A DNA stretch of 64,000 nucleotides from the NCBI RefSeq assembly GCF_009764355.1, contig NZ_LNUA01000077.1, positions 1 to 64,000 on the forward strand, given 5' to 3'. Numbering within the stretch: the stretch's first letter is position 1; every line of letters begins with the position of its first letter. A program made the translations under genes and the position numbers. This DNA is from Companilactobacillus bobalius (lineage in GTDB: Bacteria; Bacillota; Bacilli; Lactobacillales; Lactobacillaceae). Below the pieces are notes generated by a model. That model was given only the letters and a program-made list of their open reading frames with translations. It did no database searches and had not been told where the DNA came from. Below, piece after piece: positions 31,105-42,474 of the stretch.

Positions 31105-31809
31105 ATGAAAAAGTACTTGGTAATTTACCACGATTTATTAAGTGGTATTCAAACACAGAAATATCAATCAGGAGAACTTCTTCCCAGCAATCAGCAGTTG
31201 GTGATGCGTTACCACGTATCCCGGGAAACGGTACGTAAGTCAATGCAATTGTTGGCAGATGAAGGATATATTCAAACCATACGAGGCAAGGGAAGCTTAG
31301 TTTTAAGTACAAAACGATTTTCGTTCCCAGTCTCATCAATAAAAAGTTATAAAGAAATAGTTAAAGAAAATGGCATGGATTCAAAAAATAAAGTGATTAA
31401 GATTCAGGATCATGTTTTAGTGCCAGAAAATTTACTTTTTGGATCTGATCAAATTTACGCACAACTGATTGTACGAGAAAGAATCGTTAATGGCATACCA
31501 ACCATTTTAGATTATGATTACGTGAATGAAGATATTGTCAAAGATATTCCTGTGGAAGAGGCCGAGAATTCGTTGTTTCACTATTTTGAACATAATTTAG
31601 GATTAACAATTGATTATGCTATTAAACATTTGACGATTGAAAATCCTGAATATGAGGACTGCAATCAATTGGAAATTTCATCATCAGTACCAATGGTTGT
31701 TGTGCGGAGTGAAACCCATCTCACTGATAGCCGAATCTTATCATATACCGAGTCACGACATCGAGCAGACAAATTCAGTAGTGTCGAGTTTGCTAGACGC
31801 CATCATTAA
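31105..31809 (+). CDS. treR: GntR-family trehalose operon repressor TreR
   Basis: Repressor sensing trehalose-6-phosphate. N-terminal wHTH (YLVIYHDLLSGIQTQKYQSGELLPSNQQLVMRYHVSRETVRKSMQLL; key motif GELLPSNQ...VSRETVRK) and a C-terminal UTRA domain (about 90-230; VRERIVNGIPTILDYDYV, YTESRHRADKF). 234 aa is the usual TreR length. Identification as TreR rather than another UTRA regulator rests on the PTS EIIBC and GH65 genes right behind it. Two operator dyads lie upstream. GGAGGTC precedes the ATG. Confidence 0.88.
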   Translation: MKKYLVIYHDLLSGIQTQKYQSGELLPSNQQLVMRYHVSRETVRKSMQLLADEGYIQTIRGKGSLVLSTKRFSFPVSSIKSYKEIVKENGMDSKNKVIKIQDHVLVPENLLFGSDQIYAQLIVRERIVNGIPTILDYDYVNEDIVKDIPVEEAENSLFHYFEHNLGLTIDYAIKHLTIENPEYEDCNQLEISSSVPMVVVRSETHLTDSRILSYTESRHRADKFSSVEFARRHH

Positions 31810-31850
31810 ATGCCAAAAATAAATATTAGTAATACGGGGGATTGAGAATA

Positions 31851-33368
31851 ATGGCAAAGAGTAAAGATTATTCAGAGTTAGCATCGCAGATTATTTCTTA
31901 TGTCGGCGGACCTGAAAATATTAATAAAGTCATTCATTGTATTTCACGTTTGAGATTTTACTTAAAAGATGAAAAGAAAGCACAAACGGAAAAGATTACT
32001 AACCTAGATGGTGTTGCAGGCGCCTTATATAATGCCGGTTTGGGTCAATACCAAGTTGTCATTGGACCAGCAGTTACTGATGTTTATGATCAAGTGATTG
32101 CTCAATTAGGAGAAGGCTTTTCTGATGAGGAAGCCACTGAATCAGCGGTTGAAGAAACTAATAAACAGGCTAAAGTTCAACAAAGACCTACAAGTCTTTG
32201 GGGTTGGATCTCTAAAGGATTTCAATTATTAATTGGAACTATTACTGGTTCAATGATTCCTATTATTGGATTACTTGCTGCTTCTGGTATTTTAAAGGGA
32301 TTTTTAACACTCTTTACATTTAATTTGAATTTAATTGATACTAAATCAACAACTTACATCATTATTAACGCTATGGGCGATTCAGCCTTTTACTTCTTAC
32401 CGATTTTAGTTGGATACACGGCTGCCAAACAATTACGTTCTGATCCGATTGTTGTAGCTGCTATTGCAGGTGTTTTAGTTCACCCAACTATTGCTGCTTT
32501 GTGGGCAGCACCAACTAAAGGCATGGCAACTTTCTTAGGTATTCCAATGAACGCTGAATTTTTCGGTATGCCTATCCATATTCCACAGTACACATATTCA
32601 ATTTTCCCAATTATCTTTGCTGCTTGGTTAGCAAGACCAGTCGGTAATTGGCTTAAAAAAGTTTTACCACTCAGTTTACGTTCAATTTTCCAACCATTAT
32701 TTACGCTATTTATCGTTTCTGCTGCTGTCTTAGTTATCATGGGACCAGTTATTTCATTAATTTCAAGTGGATTGGCTGCTTTAATCAACATGTTAGTAAC
32801 AGCTAATGAAGCTATTGCTGGATTAGTAATTGGTGGTTTGTATCAAGTTTTAGTAATTTTCGGTTTGCATTGGATGGTTGTTCCTATCGTTTCAAACGAT
32901 ATTGCTATGACTGGTCATTCAGTTTTGAATGCTTTAATCAACTTTACAATGATTGCTCAAGGTACTGGTGCTTTAGCAGTTTGGGCTAAGACGAAGAATG
33001 CTAGTGTTAAAGGCTTATCATTGGCCGGTGCTTTATCGGGTTATGCCGGAGTTACTGAACCTGCTATGTATGGTATCAATTTGAAATACGGACGTGTTTT
33101 CTGGATGTCTAATATCGGTGGTGCCGTTGGTGGTTTCCTTGCTGGATTAATGAAAATCGATATGTTTGGTTTTACAGGATCATTGATTGGTTTCCCATCA
33201 TTCTTCTCTAAGACAAATCCTAATAATATTTGGGCCTTCGTTATCGCTAGTGTTGTAACTATTGTTATCTCATTCGTTTGTGTTTACCTATGGGGCTTCA
33301 GTGATGCTGACTTAACTAAAGTTAAAGCAGCTCAACAGAAGAACGTTTTTAAAGATGCTGTAAAATAA
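31851..33368 (+). CDS. treB: PTS trehalose EIIBC permease
   Basis: Imports and phosphorylates trehalose to trehalose-6-phosphate. N-terminal EIIB domain (1-90) with VIHCISRLRFYLKDE, Cys30 as phosphorylation site. EIIC has about ten membrane helices (from residue 115), including GSMIPIIGLLAASGILKG, FYFLPILVGYTAAKQ, GLHWMVVPIVSNDIAM and GVTEPAMYGINLK (the sugar-site motif). There is no EIIA domain, so it must borrow EIIA from another PTS, for instance the beta-glucoside permeases nearby. 506 codons. The ATG at 31851 is chosen over an upstream TTG because GGGGGA is suitably spaced. It lies 41 nt after treR. Confidence 0.9.
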   Translation: MAKSKDYSELASQIISYVGGPENINKVIHCISRLRFYLKDEKKAQTEKITNLDGVAGALYNAGLGQYQVVIGPAVTDVYDQVIAQLGEGFSDEEATESAVEETNKQAKVQQRPTSLWGWISKGFQLLIGTITGSMIPIIGLLAASGILKGFLTLFTFNLNLIDTKSTTYIIINAMGDSAFYFLPILVGYTAAKQLRSDPIVVAAIAGVLVHPTIAALWAAPTKGMATFLGIPMNAEFFGMPIHIPQYTYSIFPIIFAAWLARPVGNWLKKVLPLSLRSIFQPLFTLFIVSAAVLVIMGPVISLISSGLAALINMLVTANEAIAGLVIGGLYQVLVIFGLHWMVVPIVSNDIAMTGHSVLNALINFTMIAQGTGALAVWAKTKNASVKGLSLAGALSGYAGVTEPAMYGINLKYGRVFWMSNIGGAVGGFLAGLMKIDMFGFTGSLIGFPSFFSKTNPNNIWAFVIASVVTIVISFVCVYLWGFSDADLTKVKAAQQKNVFKDAVK

Positions 33369-33378
33369 GGAGATCGTT

Positions 33379-35697
33379 ATGACAGAAAATTGGCAAATAA
33401 TTTATCGGGATACGCCAAGTGGTGTTAAATCCTACAGTCAAGAAGCTCTATTAACTTTAGGTAATGGATACCTCGGTTGGCGGGGCGCACCGTTGATGAG
33501 TCGTTATAACGCTAATCATTATCCTGGCTTATATGTTGCCGGAATTTTCAATCAAACAACGACCAAAGTTAATTCTCGAGACATTATAAATGAGGATCCA
33601 GTTAATTTTCCCAATCCTCAATTATTAAAGATTAAAATTAACGAAACTGAAATTACGGTTCCTTATGATCAAAGAAAAGCCACTCTGGATATGCACAAAG
33701 GTAAGCTAACAGAAGAGCTAGTTTACCCAGTTGATGCAGGGCACTTGTTCATTAAAACGACTAAAATCTGTGATCCAATATCTTATCATCGTTTGGCTTT
33801 AAAGGTAGAGTTATCTTTAGATTTTTCAGCTCAGGTCAGTGTTGAAATGATAATCGATGGTAAAATTCAAAATCAGAATGTCGCTCGCTATCGTAAATTC
33901 AATAGTCAGGAATTTAAAGTAACTCAAATAGCCAATCACGTTTTACAAGGGAAGACCTTGCAATCAAATATCAACTTTGCTGTAGGTGCTAAGACAACTA
34001 GTCCAGATGTTAGTTTTGAGACGACTTATAATCAAGATTCAATTGTGGACCGTGCAACGATTAAATTAGCTGCTAAACAAGTTTTTGATGTTAAACGGGT
34101 TATGGCGGTAGCGACTGATTATGAGAGTTCAGATTATTTGAAGATTGTTAAAACTGCCCTTGATAAAGGTACTTTTGAAAAAATTTATCAAAACAATTTA
34201 CAACATTGGTCTGATTTTTGGAAAGATGCCGACGTTGAAATAAACAGTGATGATAAAGATATTCAAAAATTGATTCGTTTGAATATTTTCCAATTACACC
34301 AAGCCGCACAAAAACTAGCTAATCCGGACTTAGATGCATCAGTTGGTTCACGTGGATTGACGGGTGAAGGCTATCGTGGACATATTTTCTGGGATGCACT
34401 TTTCTTCGTTCCTTACTACACAACAATTGAACCCCAAACAGCTAAAGCCTTAATGAAATATCGGATCAAGCGATTACCGGCTGCTAAGAAAAACGCTGAG
34501 TTGCAGCGAGAACATGGCGCTATGTATCCTTGGCAATCGGCTAGTATTGGTGATGAACAGGCTCAGCTAATCCATTTGAATCCAATGACTAATGAATGGT
34601 ATCCTGATAATTCACGTTTACAACGTCATGTGTCTTTAGCTGTTGTGTATGATATTTGGAATTATACACAGATGACAGGTGATAATAGTCTGTTAGAAGA
34701 AGGCGGCTTGAATGTACTTTTGCAGACAAGTAAGTTTTGGATAGAAAAAGCCGAGTATGATGGTGAAAACTACCATATATCTGGTGTCATGGGCCCGGAT
34801 GAATTCCATGAAGCTTATCCGAATACAAATCAAGGTGGTTTGTCAGATAACGCCTATACTAATTTAATGGTAGCTTGGTCATTGTCCTGGCTGTTGAAAT
34901 TACGTAAAGAAATGCCAGAGATTTTTATTAAAGCCTGTGAAGAATCAGACTTTGACGAAATATTAATTCGTAAGGCTGATGAAATGGCTCATAAGTTAAA
35001 AGTTTATATCAATGATCAGGGTATTGTTGAACAGTATAATCACTATTTTGAACTGAAAGATTTGGATTTAGCTGATTATGAAAAGAAGTACGGCGATATC
35101 CATCGAATTGATCGCATTTTAACAGCTGAGAATAAATCAGCTAACGACTATCAAGTTGACAAACAAGCTGATTCATTGATGATGATTTACAATTTGGGAC
35201 CACAAGTAATGCAAAAGACCTTAGAGCAATTGGGTAATAATTTGCCAAAAGATTGGTTGAAAAAGAATCGCGATTACTACTTAGCCAGAACTGTACATGG
35301 ATCAACTGTTTCTAGACCTGTCTATGCTAGTATCGATATCGCTTTAGGAGACGTCGATAAAGCTTGGGAAAAATTACAAGTAGCCATCCGTTCTGATTAT
35401 GATGATATTCAAGGTGGAACGACCGCTGATGGTATTCATACTGGTGTTATGGGTGCAGTATTAACCGTTATTATGCGTGATTTTGCTGGTGTAAAATTCG
35501 TAGATGGTATATTGAACATTGATCCACGGCTACCAAGTAAGTGGCAAAGATTATCATTTACACAACAATATTGTGGTGTAAAGTATCGTCTGAATTTTGA
35601 AGATAATACGATAAAAATTAAAGCTGATCAGGGATGTGTCATAAAAGTGTGTGGCCACGAATGTCAGTTAGAAGCTAATAAAGAAGTTAGTTATTAA
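33379..35697 (+). CDS. GH65 phosphorylase, probably trehalose-6-phosphate phosphorylase
   Basis: Splits alpha-glucosides with inorganic phosphate to beta-glucose-1-phosphate. Full GH65 architecture: N-terminal beta-sandwich, then an (alpha/alpha)6 barrel (about 290-690) with RGLTGEGYRGHIFWDALFF (motif GEGYRGHIFWD), SGVMGPDEFHE carrying the general acid Glu475, and KQADSLM. 772 aa, normal length. In a trehalose PTS operon the natural substrate is trehalose-6-phosphate (giving glucose-6-phosphate and beta-G1P), as in Lactococcus TrePP. Maltose phosphorylase is the sequence-level alternative. A beta-phosphoglucomutase is needed to use G1P but is not adjacent. It starts 10 nt after treB. Confidence 0.87.
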   Translation: MTENWQIIYRDTPSGVKSYSQEALLTLGNGYLGWRGAPLMSRYNANHYPGLYVAGIFNQTTTKVNSRDIINEDPVNFPNPQLLKIKINETEITVPYDQRKATLDMHKGKLTEELVYPVDAGHLFIKTTKICDPISYHRLALKVELSLDFSAQVSVEMIIDGKIQNQNVARYRKFNSQEFKVTQIANHVLQGKTLQSNINFAVGAKTTSPDVSFETTYNQDSIVDRATIKLAAKQVFDVKRVMAVATDYESSDYLKIVKTALDKGTFEKIYQNNLQHWSDFWKDADVEINSDDKDIQKLIRLNIFQLHQAAQKLANPDLDASVGSRGLTGEGYRGHIFWDALFFVPYYTTIEPQTAKALMKYRIKRLPAAKKNAELQREHGAMYPWQSASIGDEQAQLIHLNPMTNEWYPDNSRLQRHVSLAVVYDIWNYTQMTGDNSLLEEGGLNVLLQTSKFWIEKAEYDGENYHISGVMGPDEFHEAYPNTNQGGLSDNAYTNLMVAWSLSWLLKLRKEMPEIFIKACEESDFDEILIRKADEMAHKLKVYINDQGIVEQYNHYFELKDLDLADYEKKYGDIHRIDRILTAENKSANDYQVDKQADSLMMIYNLGPQVMQKTLEQLGNNLPKDWLKKNRDYYLARTVHGSTVSRPVYASIDIALGDVDKAWEKLQVAIRSDYDDIQGGTTADGIHTGVMGAVLTVIMRDFAGVKFVDGILNIDPRLPSKWQRLSFTQQYCGVKYRLNFEDNTIKIKADQGCVIKVCGHECQLEANKEVSY

Positions 35698-35700
35698 AAA

Positions 35701-35742
35701 AACATTCAGGAATTATTTTATTAATTTCTGGATGTTTTTATG
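35701..35742 (+). terminator. Intrinsic terminator of the trehalose operon
   Basis: AACATTCAGGAATTA pairs imperfectly with TAATTTCTGGATGTT; T-run follows. Confidence 0.78.
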
Positions 35743-35812
35743 TGGAATACATAATAATGGAAAAATTAAATACTTGTTGTTAAAGTGAAGTTACTCAAGG
35801 AGGTATTTTTTA

Positions 35813-36454
35813 ATGAAAGTACTTATTATTGGCGCCCATGGTAAAGTAGGGCGTTTGTTGATTGATGAACTTCAAAACAAGCAGATTGATTTTGCTGCAG
35901 GATTACGTAGTGAGGAACAAATTAAGGCTTATCAAGCAGAAAATATTCCAACACAATACATTGATTTGACTGCACCGATAGCTGAAATAAAGAACTCAAT
36001 TGAAGCCTCTGGAGCTGATACATTAGTTTTCACAGCAGGTGCCGGTGGTGCTGGTTATGATTTGACTATGGAAATTGACTTAGATGGTGCCATTAAGACA
36101 ATGGATATCGCCCAAACATTAGGTATTAAGCGCTACATTATGGTTAGTGCTGTTTATAGTGATGATCGTAGCAAGTGGGAAGCTTCAGGAATCAGACCAT
36201 ACTATATTGCTAAGCACTATGCTGATAAGTATCTTCGCAGCACAAACTTGGATTACACAATTGTACATCCGGGAATGTTGACGAATGATGATGCTATAGG
36301 AAAAATCAATATTCAAAGCAATTATGAAGGTGGTAGTGTTCCAAGAGCTGATGTAGCTAAGGTTATTGCCCAAGCTTTGGAGACACCTTCTACAATTAAG
36401 AAGGATATTAACTTTGTCACTGGTGATGAAGACATTGTTAAAGCTGTAAGATAA
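35813..36454 (+). CDS. NAD(P)-binding atypical SDR (NmrA/SDR_a5-like)
   Basis: 213 aa. VLIIGAHGKVGRLLIDEL is the GxxGxxG Rossmann loop, followed by DTLVFTAGAGGAGYDLT, KRYIMVSAVYSDDR, YIAKHYADKYLRSTNLDYTIVHPG and an acidic end. This matches the atypical short SDRs (NAD-dependent epimerase/NmrA-like) that often act as flavin- or NADPH-sensing or quinone-stress proteins. GGAGGTATTTTTTA precedes the ATG. Monocistronic with its own terminator. Substrate unknown. Confidence 0.88.
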   Translation: MKVLIIGAHGKVGRLLIDELQNKQIDFAAGLRSEEQIKAYQAENIPTQYIDLTAPIAEIKNSIEASGADTLVFTAGAGGAGYDLTMEIDLDGAIKTMDIAQTLGIKRYIMVSAVYSDDRSKWEASGIRPYYIAKHYADKYLRSTNLDYTIVHPGMLTNDDAIGKINIQSNYEGGSVPRADVAKVIAQALETPSTIKKDINFVTGDEDIVKAVR

Positions 36455-36459
36455 ATAAG

Positions 36460-36496
36460 AAACTGAATGTCATTAGAGGCATTCAGTTTTTTTGTT
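36460..36496 (+). terminator. Intrinsic terminator
   Basis: AAACTGAATG / CATTCAGTTT with 10-nt loop, then TTTT. Confidence 0.85.
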
Positions 36497-36577
36497 TAAA
36501 AAGTATTAACCTCATGAGATACTGGAATTAGAACTAAAAAATTGGGATGTAGATTGTCCTCTCTGAGGTGAGAAAAT

Positions 36578-36760
36578 ATGATGAAATCGAAATTTTTTAG
36601 AATATGTATAGCCATTATTGTTACTTTTTCAGTTTCTTGGATAGTATCGATCATTTGGCCTTCAGGATTTTCTTTTGACAGTAACACCGTCAAAACGTTA
36701 CTGATAGTGAATATTTGTTTTGCTTTAGGAGTATTAATATCGAAGTGTCAGAAAGAATAA
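36578..36760 (+). CDS. Small two-helix membrane protein
   Basis: 60 aa: MMKSKFFRICIAIIVTFSV starts the first helix, WPSGFSFDSN forms a short loop and TLLIVNICFALGVLIS the second helix, ending in basic KCQKE. A strong GAGGTGAG lies upstream of the ATG, and a bidirectional terminator with an 18-bp perfect stem ends it. I do not recognise the family. The RBS, the sensible topology and its own terminator argue that it is expressed. Confidence 0.6.
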   Translation: MMKSKFFRICIAIIVTFSVSWIVSIIWPSGFSFDSNTVKTLLIVNICFALGVLISKCQKE

Positions 36761-36805
36761 AAATAAGGTTCAGAAATCAATTAAGATTTCTGAACCTTAT
36801 TTTTA
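36761..36805. terminator. Bidirectional terminator, 18-bp perfect stem
   Basis: 36761-36778 pairs perfectly with 36785-36802; loop AATTAA; A-run left, T-run right. It serves both convergent genes. Confidence 0.93.
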
Positions 36806-36810
36806 TGTCC

Positions 36811-37173
36811 TTAGGCAAGTAAAGTTTCTGGGACAGTAGTAGTTTTCTTTTCAAGACGACGTGAAATATTCTTTCTGAGTTGTTCATTTTCAAAAACAAC
36901 TTGATCGTAGTTATTTTTGGCTAAGTAGCGGGCAACTTGTTTAGAGAAATAATTAGCTTTGACAACGTCCTGTTTATTGGAACGTTTCATAAAAGTACTG
37001 AAAAAATTATTCATCATTGAATTGAGAACATTAGTGAAGAAGGGGATTCTGATCTGTTTAGTATTAGCAGTGTACCAAACCTTTTGATTATCGAGTGTGA
37101 TGATAAGTTCGTTACCACCGACATAGGGAATCTTCTTGGTATTCATGGCTACGACAGCAATTTTTTTTGGCAT
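36811..37173 (-). CDS. Hypothetical protein
   Basis: 120 aa, basic and soluble: KKIAVVAMNTKKIPYVGGN at the start, NNFFSTFMKRSNKQDVV in the middle, SRRLEKKTTTVPETLLA at the end. No domain recognised. ATG at 37173 has AAGGAG eight bases upstream. Base composition matches its neighbours. Monocistronic and convergent with the small membrane protein. Confidence 0.6.
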   Translation of the reverse strand: MPKKIAVVAMNTKKIPYVGGNELIITLDNQKVWYTANTKQIRIPFFTNVLNSMMNNFFSTFMKRSNKQDVVKANYFSKQVARYLAKNNYDQVVFENEQLRKNISRRLEKKTTTVPETLLA

Positions 37174-37337
37174 ATGCAAGACTCCTTAGCAAGTTTAATT
37201 ATTAGCATAATATCATGATAAAAAATATATTAATAAAAAACGATTTTTCTGCTTACAGATATAATGTTCAAAACCTTGTTAGGTCAAGTATAACGAAGTA
37301 CATAGACAATTTGTAGCGTTTATTTAATACTTCTTAA

Positions 37338-37352
37338 TTGACAACGTTTACA
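37338..37352 (+). promoter_or_regulatory. cre site overlapping TTGACA
   Basis: TGACAACGTTTACA (37339-37352) fits the CcpA consensus TGWNANCGNTNWCA at every defined position and overlaps a TTGACA (37338-37343). The downstream -10 is weak (TATCGA at 37361). It lies 120 nt upstream of the better promoter at 37473. Confidence 0.75.
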
Positions 37353-37472
37353 TTACATTTTATCGATTTTTTGATCAAGATTATCTAACCAAAATGACAA
37401 TAAATGAACCTTAAAAAATTCACTTTCTACAATAAAAATTGATACTTTTGTAGTTTAATTTAGGAAAGATAC

Positions 37473-37501
37473 TTGACGTATTATTTAGAAACCGCTATCA
37501 T
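37473..37501 (+). promoter_or_regulatory. Promoter of the first beta-glucoside operon
   Basis: TTGACG (37473-37478) and TATCAT (37496-37501) with a 17-bp spacer. Transcription would start just ahead of the RAT/terminator leader. Confidence 0.65.
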
Positions 37502-37517
37502 GGTTCCTGTAAACGAT

Positions 37518-37595
37518 GTGTGTTACTGATTCGATCAGGCATAAACCTACTAATATTGTGCATATTTTAGTGTGCAATTAGTGGGTATTTTTTTT
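37518..37595 (+). promoter_or_regulatory. RAT antiterminator and overlapping terminator (leader of antiterminator gene)
   Basis: TGTTACTGATTCGATCAGGC (37521-37540), followed by ATAAACC, has the conserved half-stems of ribonucleic antiterminators bound by LicT/BglG proteins. Its 3' edge overlaps the ascending arm of a terminator (CCTACTAAT...ATTAGTGGG, then eight T). Binding of the antiterminator protein would keep the terminator open. Confidence 0.82.
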
Positions 37596-37608
37596 AGGGG
37601 GTAAGTCA

Positions 37609-38445
37609 TTGAAATTTGTAAGAAATTATAATAATAATGCAGCCCTTGTAGTTGATGACCATCATGTTGAATGGGTAGTTGTTGGAAAAGGCATCGGATT
37701 TGGCAAGAAAACGGGTGATTTGGTGGACGCATCAAAAATCACTCAACGTTTCAAGTCGGAGAATACAGCAAACATTGATAATTTAGGGGAATATGATAAA
37801 TCTATCATTGATGTAACTTCTGATATAGTTAACGATGTCGAATCTTTTTTAAAGGTTAAATTTAATGATTATCAATATTTAATTTTGGCTGATCACATCA
37901 ATTTTGCTTACGAACGGGCAAAAGAGCACATTGAGTTTACGGATAGAGCAGTTAATTGGGAAGTAAAAAAGTTATTTCCTAAAGAATATCAAGCATCATT
38001 AAGGGCAATTAAAATCATCAATAAGGATTTGAAAGTTAATTTTGCTAAGGATGAATTAGTTTTCTTGACGTATCATTTTGTTAATTTGGAGAATGAAAAA
38101 GAATCCCTTCAGGACACGATCCAAGTTTCCAAGATAATTTCCGATATCATCAATATTATTCAAATCAGTTACCATAAGACTTTGGATGATGAATCATTCA
38201 GCTATAGTCGTTTGGTTTCACATTTGAGATATTTTTTAATTAAGAAAATCAAATCCAATAAGCCTGCTGGTGAACAATTGGACCCTAGTTTATTGAAATT
38301 AATGATTGCTAAATATCCTCAAGAGAATCAAACTGTTCAAAAGATTTCTACATTTTTACGAAATACTAAAGGATGGGCATTGTCGTCAAATGATCAAATG
38401 TATTTGATCTTACATGTTTGGCGAGTAACCCATCGAGAAAATTAA
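37609..38445 (+). CDS. licT: BglG/LicT-family transcription antiterminator
   Basis: RNA-binding antiterminator controlled by PTS phosphorylation. CAT RNA-binding domain at 1-55 (MKFVRNYNNNAALVVDDHH; VGKGIGFGKKTGD), then PRD1 and PRD2. All four regulatory histidines are present: LADHINFAYER and TYHFVNL in PRD1, LVSHLRYFL and ILHVWRV in PRD2. 278 aa. The start is TTG after AGGGGGTAAG, giving the standard family N-terminus. It lies between two RAT/terminator leaders, so it controls both its own gene and the downstream EIIBCA/GH1 genes. Confidence 0.93.
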   Translation: MKFVRNYNNNAALVVDDHHVEWVVVGKGIGFGKKTGDLVDASKITQRFKSENTANIDNLGEYDKSIIDVTSDIVNDVESFLKVKFNDYQYLILADHINFAYERAKEHIEFTDRAVNWEVKKLFPKEYQASLRAIKIINKDLKVNFAKDELVFLTYHFVNLENEKESLQDTIQVSKIISDIINIIQISYHKTLDDESFSYSRLVSHLRYFLIKKIKSNKPAGEQLDPSLLKLMIAKYPQENQTVQKISTFLRNTKGWALSSNDQMYLILHVWRVTHREN

Positions 38446-38452
38446 ATACTAG

Positions 38453-40570
<2,118 letters not shown>

Positions 40571-40577
40571 GCTTTAA

Positions 40578-42083
<1,506 letters not shown>

Positions 42084-42155
42084 TAAGCGTCTTAATTGCG
42101 TAACGAGGGATTTGCTTTCATAATTGACTTAGAAGTTCAAAAAGAGGTAGTCGTT

Positions 42156-42362
42156 ATGAAAGATAAGGTTCCCAAAGTTACTTTAAGAATTTCGATATTA
42201 GTTTTAGTATTGATAACAATTTTGTTGCTGATCATGAGACAGCCACATGCTATTTTGGCAATGTTCGCTGTGATAGTACTATCAATTGTTTATTTGATTG
42301 GTATGGAAAAAAATCATGAAGATTTTATGCAACATCATAAACGCGAGGAAAAATTCAAATAA
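42156..42362 (+). CDS. Small membrane protein
   Basis: 68 aa with two hydrophobic helices (ISILVLVLITILLLIM and HAILAMFAVIVLSIVYLIG) and a His/Glu/Lys-rich tail (HEDFMQHHKREEKFK). ATG at 42156 has AGAGGT upstream; a longer frame from 42096 has no site. It follows the GH1 gene by 72 nt without a terminator between, so it is probably the last gene of the beta-glucoside operon. Family unknown. Confidence 0.55.
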   Translation: MKDKVPKVTLRISILVLVLITILLLIMRQPHAILAMFAVIVLSIVYLIGMEKNHEDFMQHHKREEKFK

Positions 42363-42374
42363 TAATATGAAATT

Positions 42375-42414
42375 AAAAGGGAGACACTTTTCTGTAAATG
42401 TGTCTCCCTTTTAC
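42375..42414 (+). terminator. Intrinsic terminator of the first beta-glucoside operon
   Basis: AAAAGGGAGACAC / GTGTCTCCCTTTT, 13-bp perfect stem with a 12-nt loop. Confidence 0.9.
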
Positions 42415-42474
42415 TGTTATAACTGCTATTCTAGAGGTGTAGATTCATATAAAATATCAGGGAGATATGTTTTT

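Noticed and set aside
42298..42474. N-terminal extension of the MucBP/SLAP surface protein
   Set aside because: The frame is open but runs through the terminator at 42375-42414 and the end of the previous gene. The signal peptide starts at 42475 behind a good RBS.
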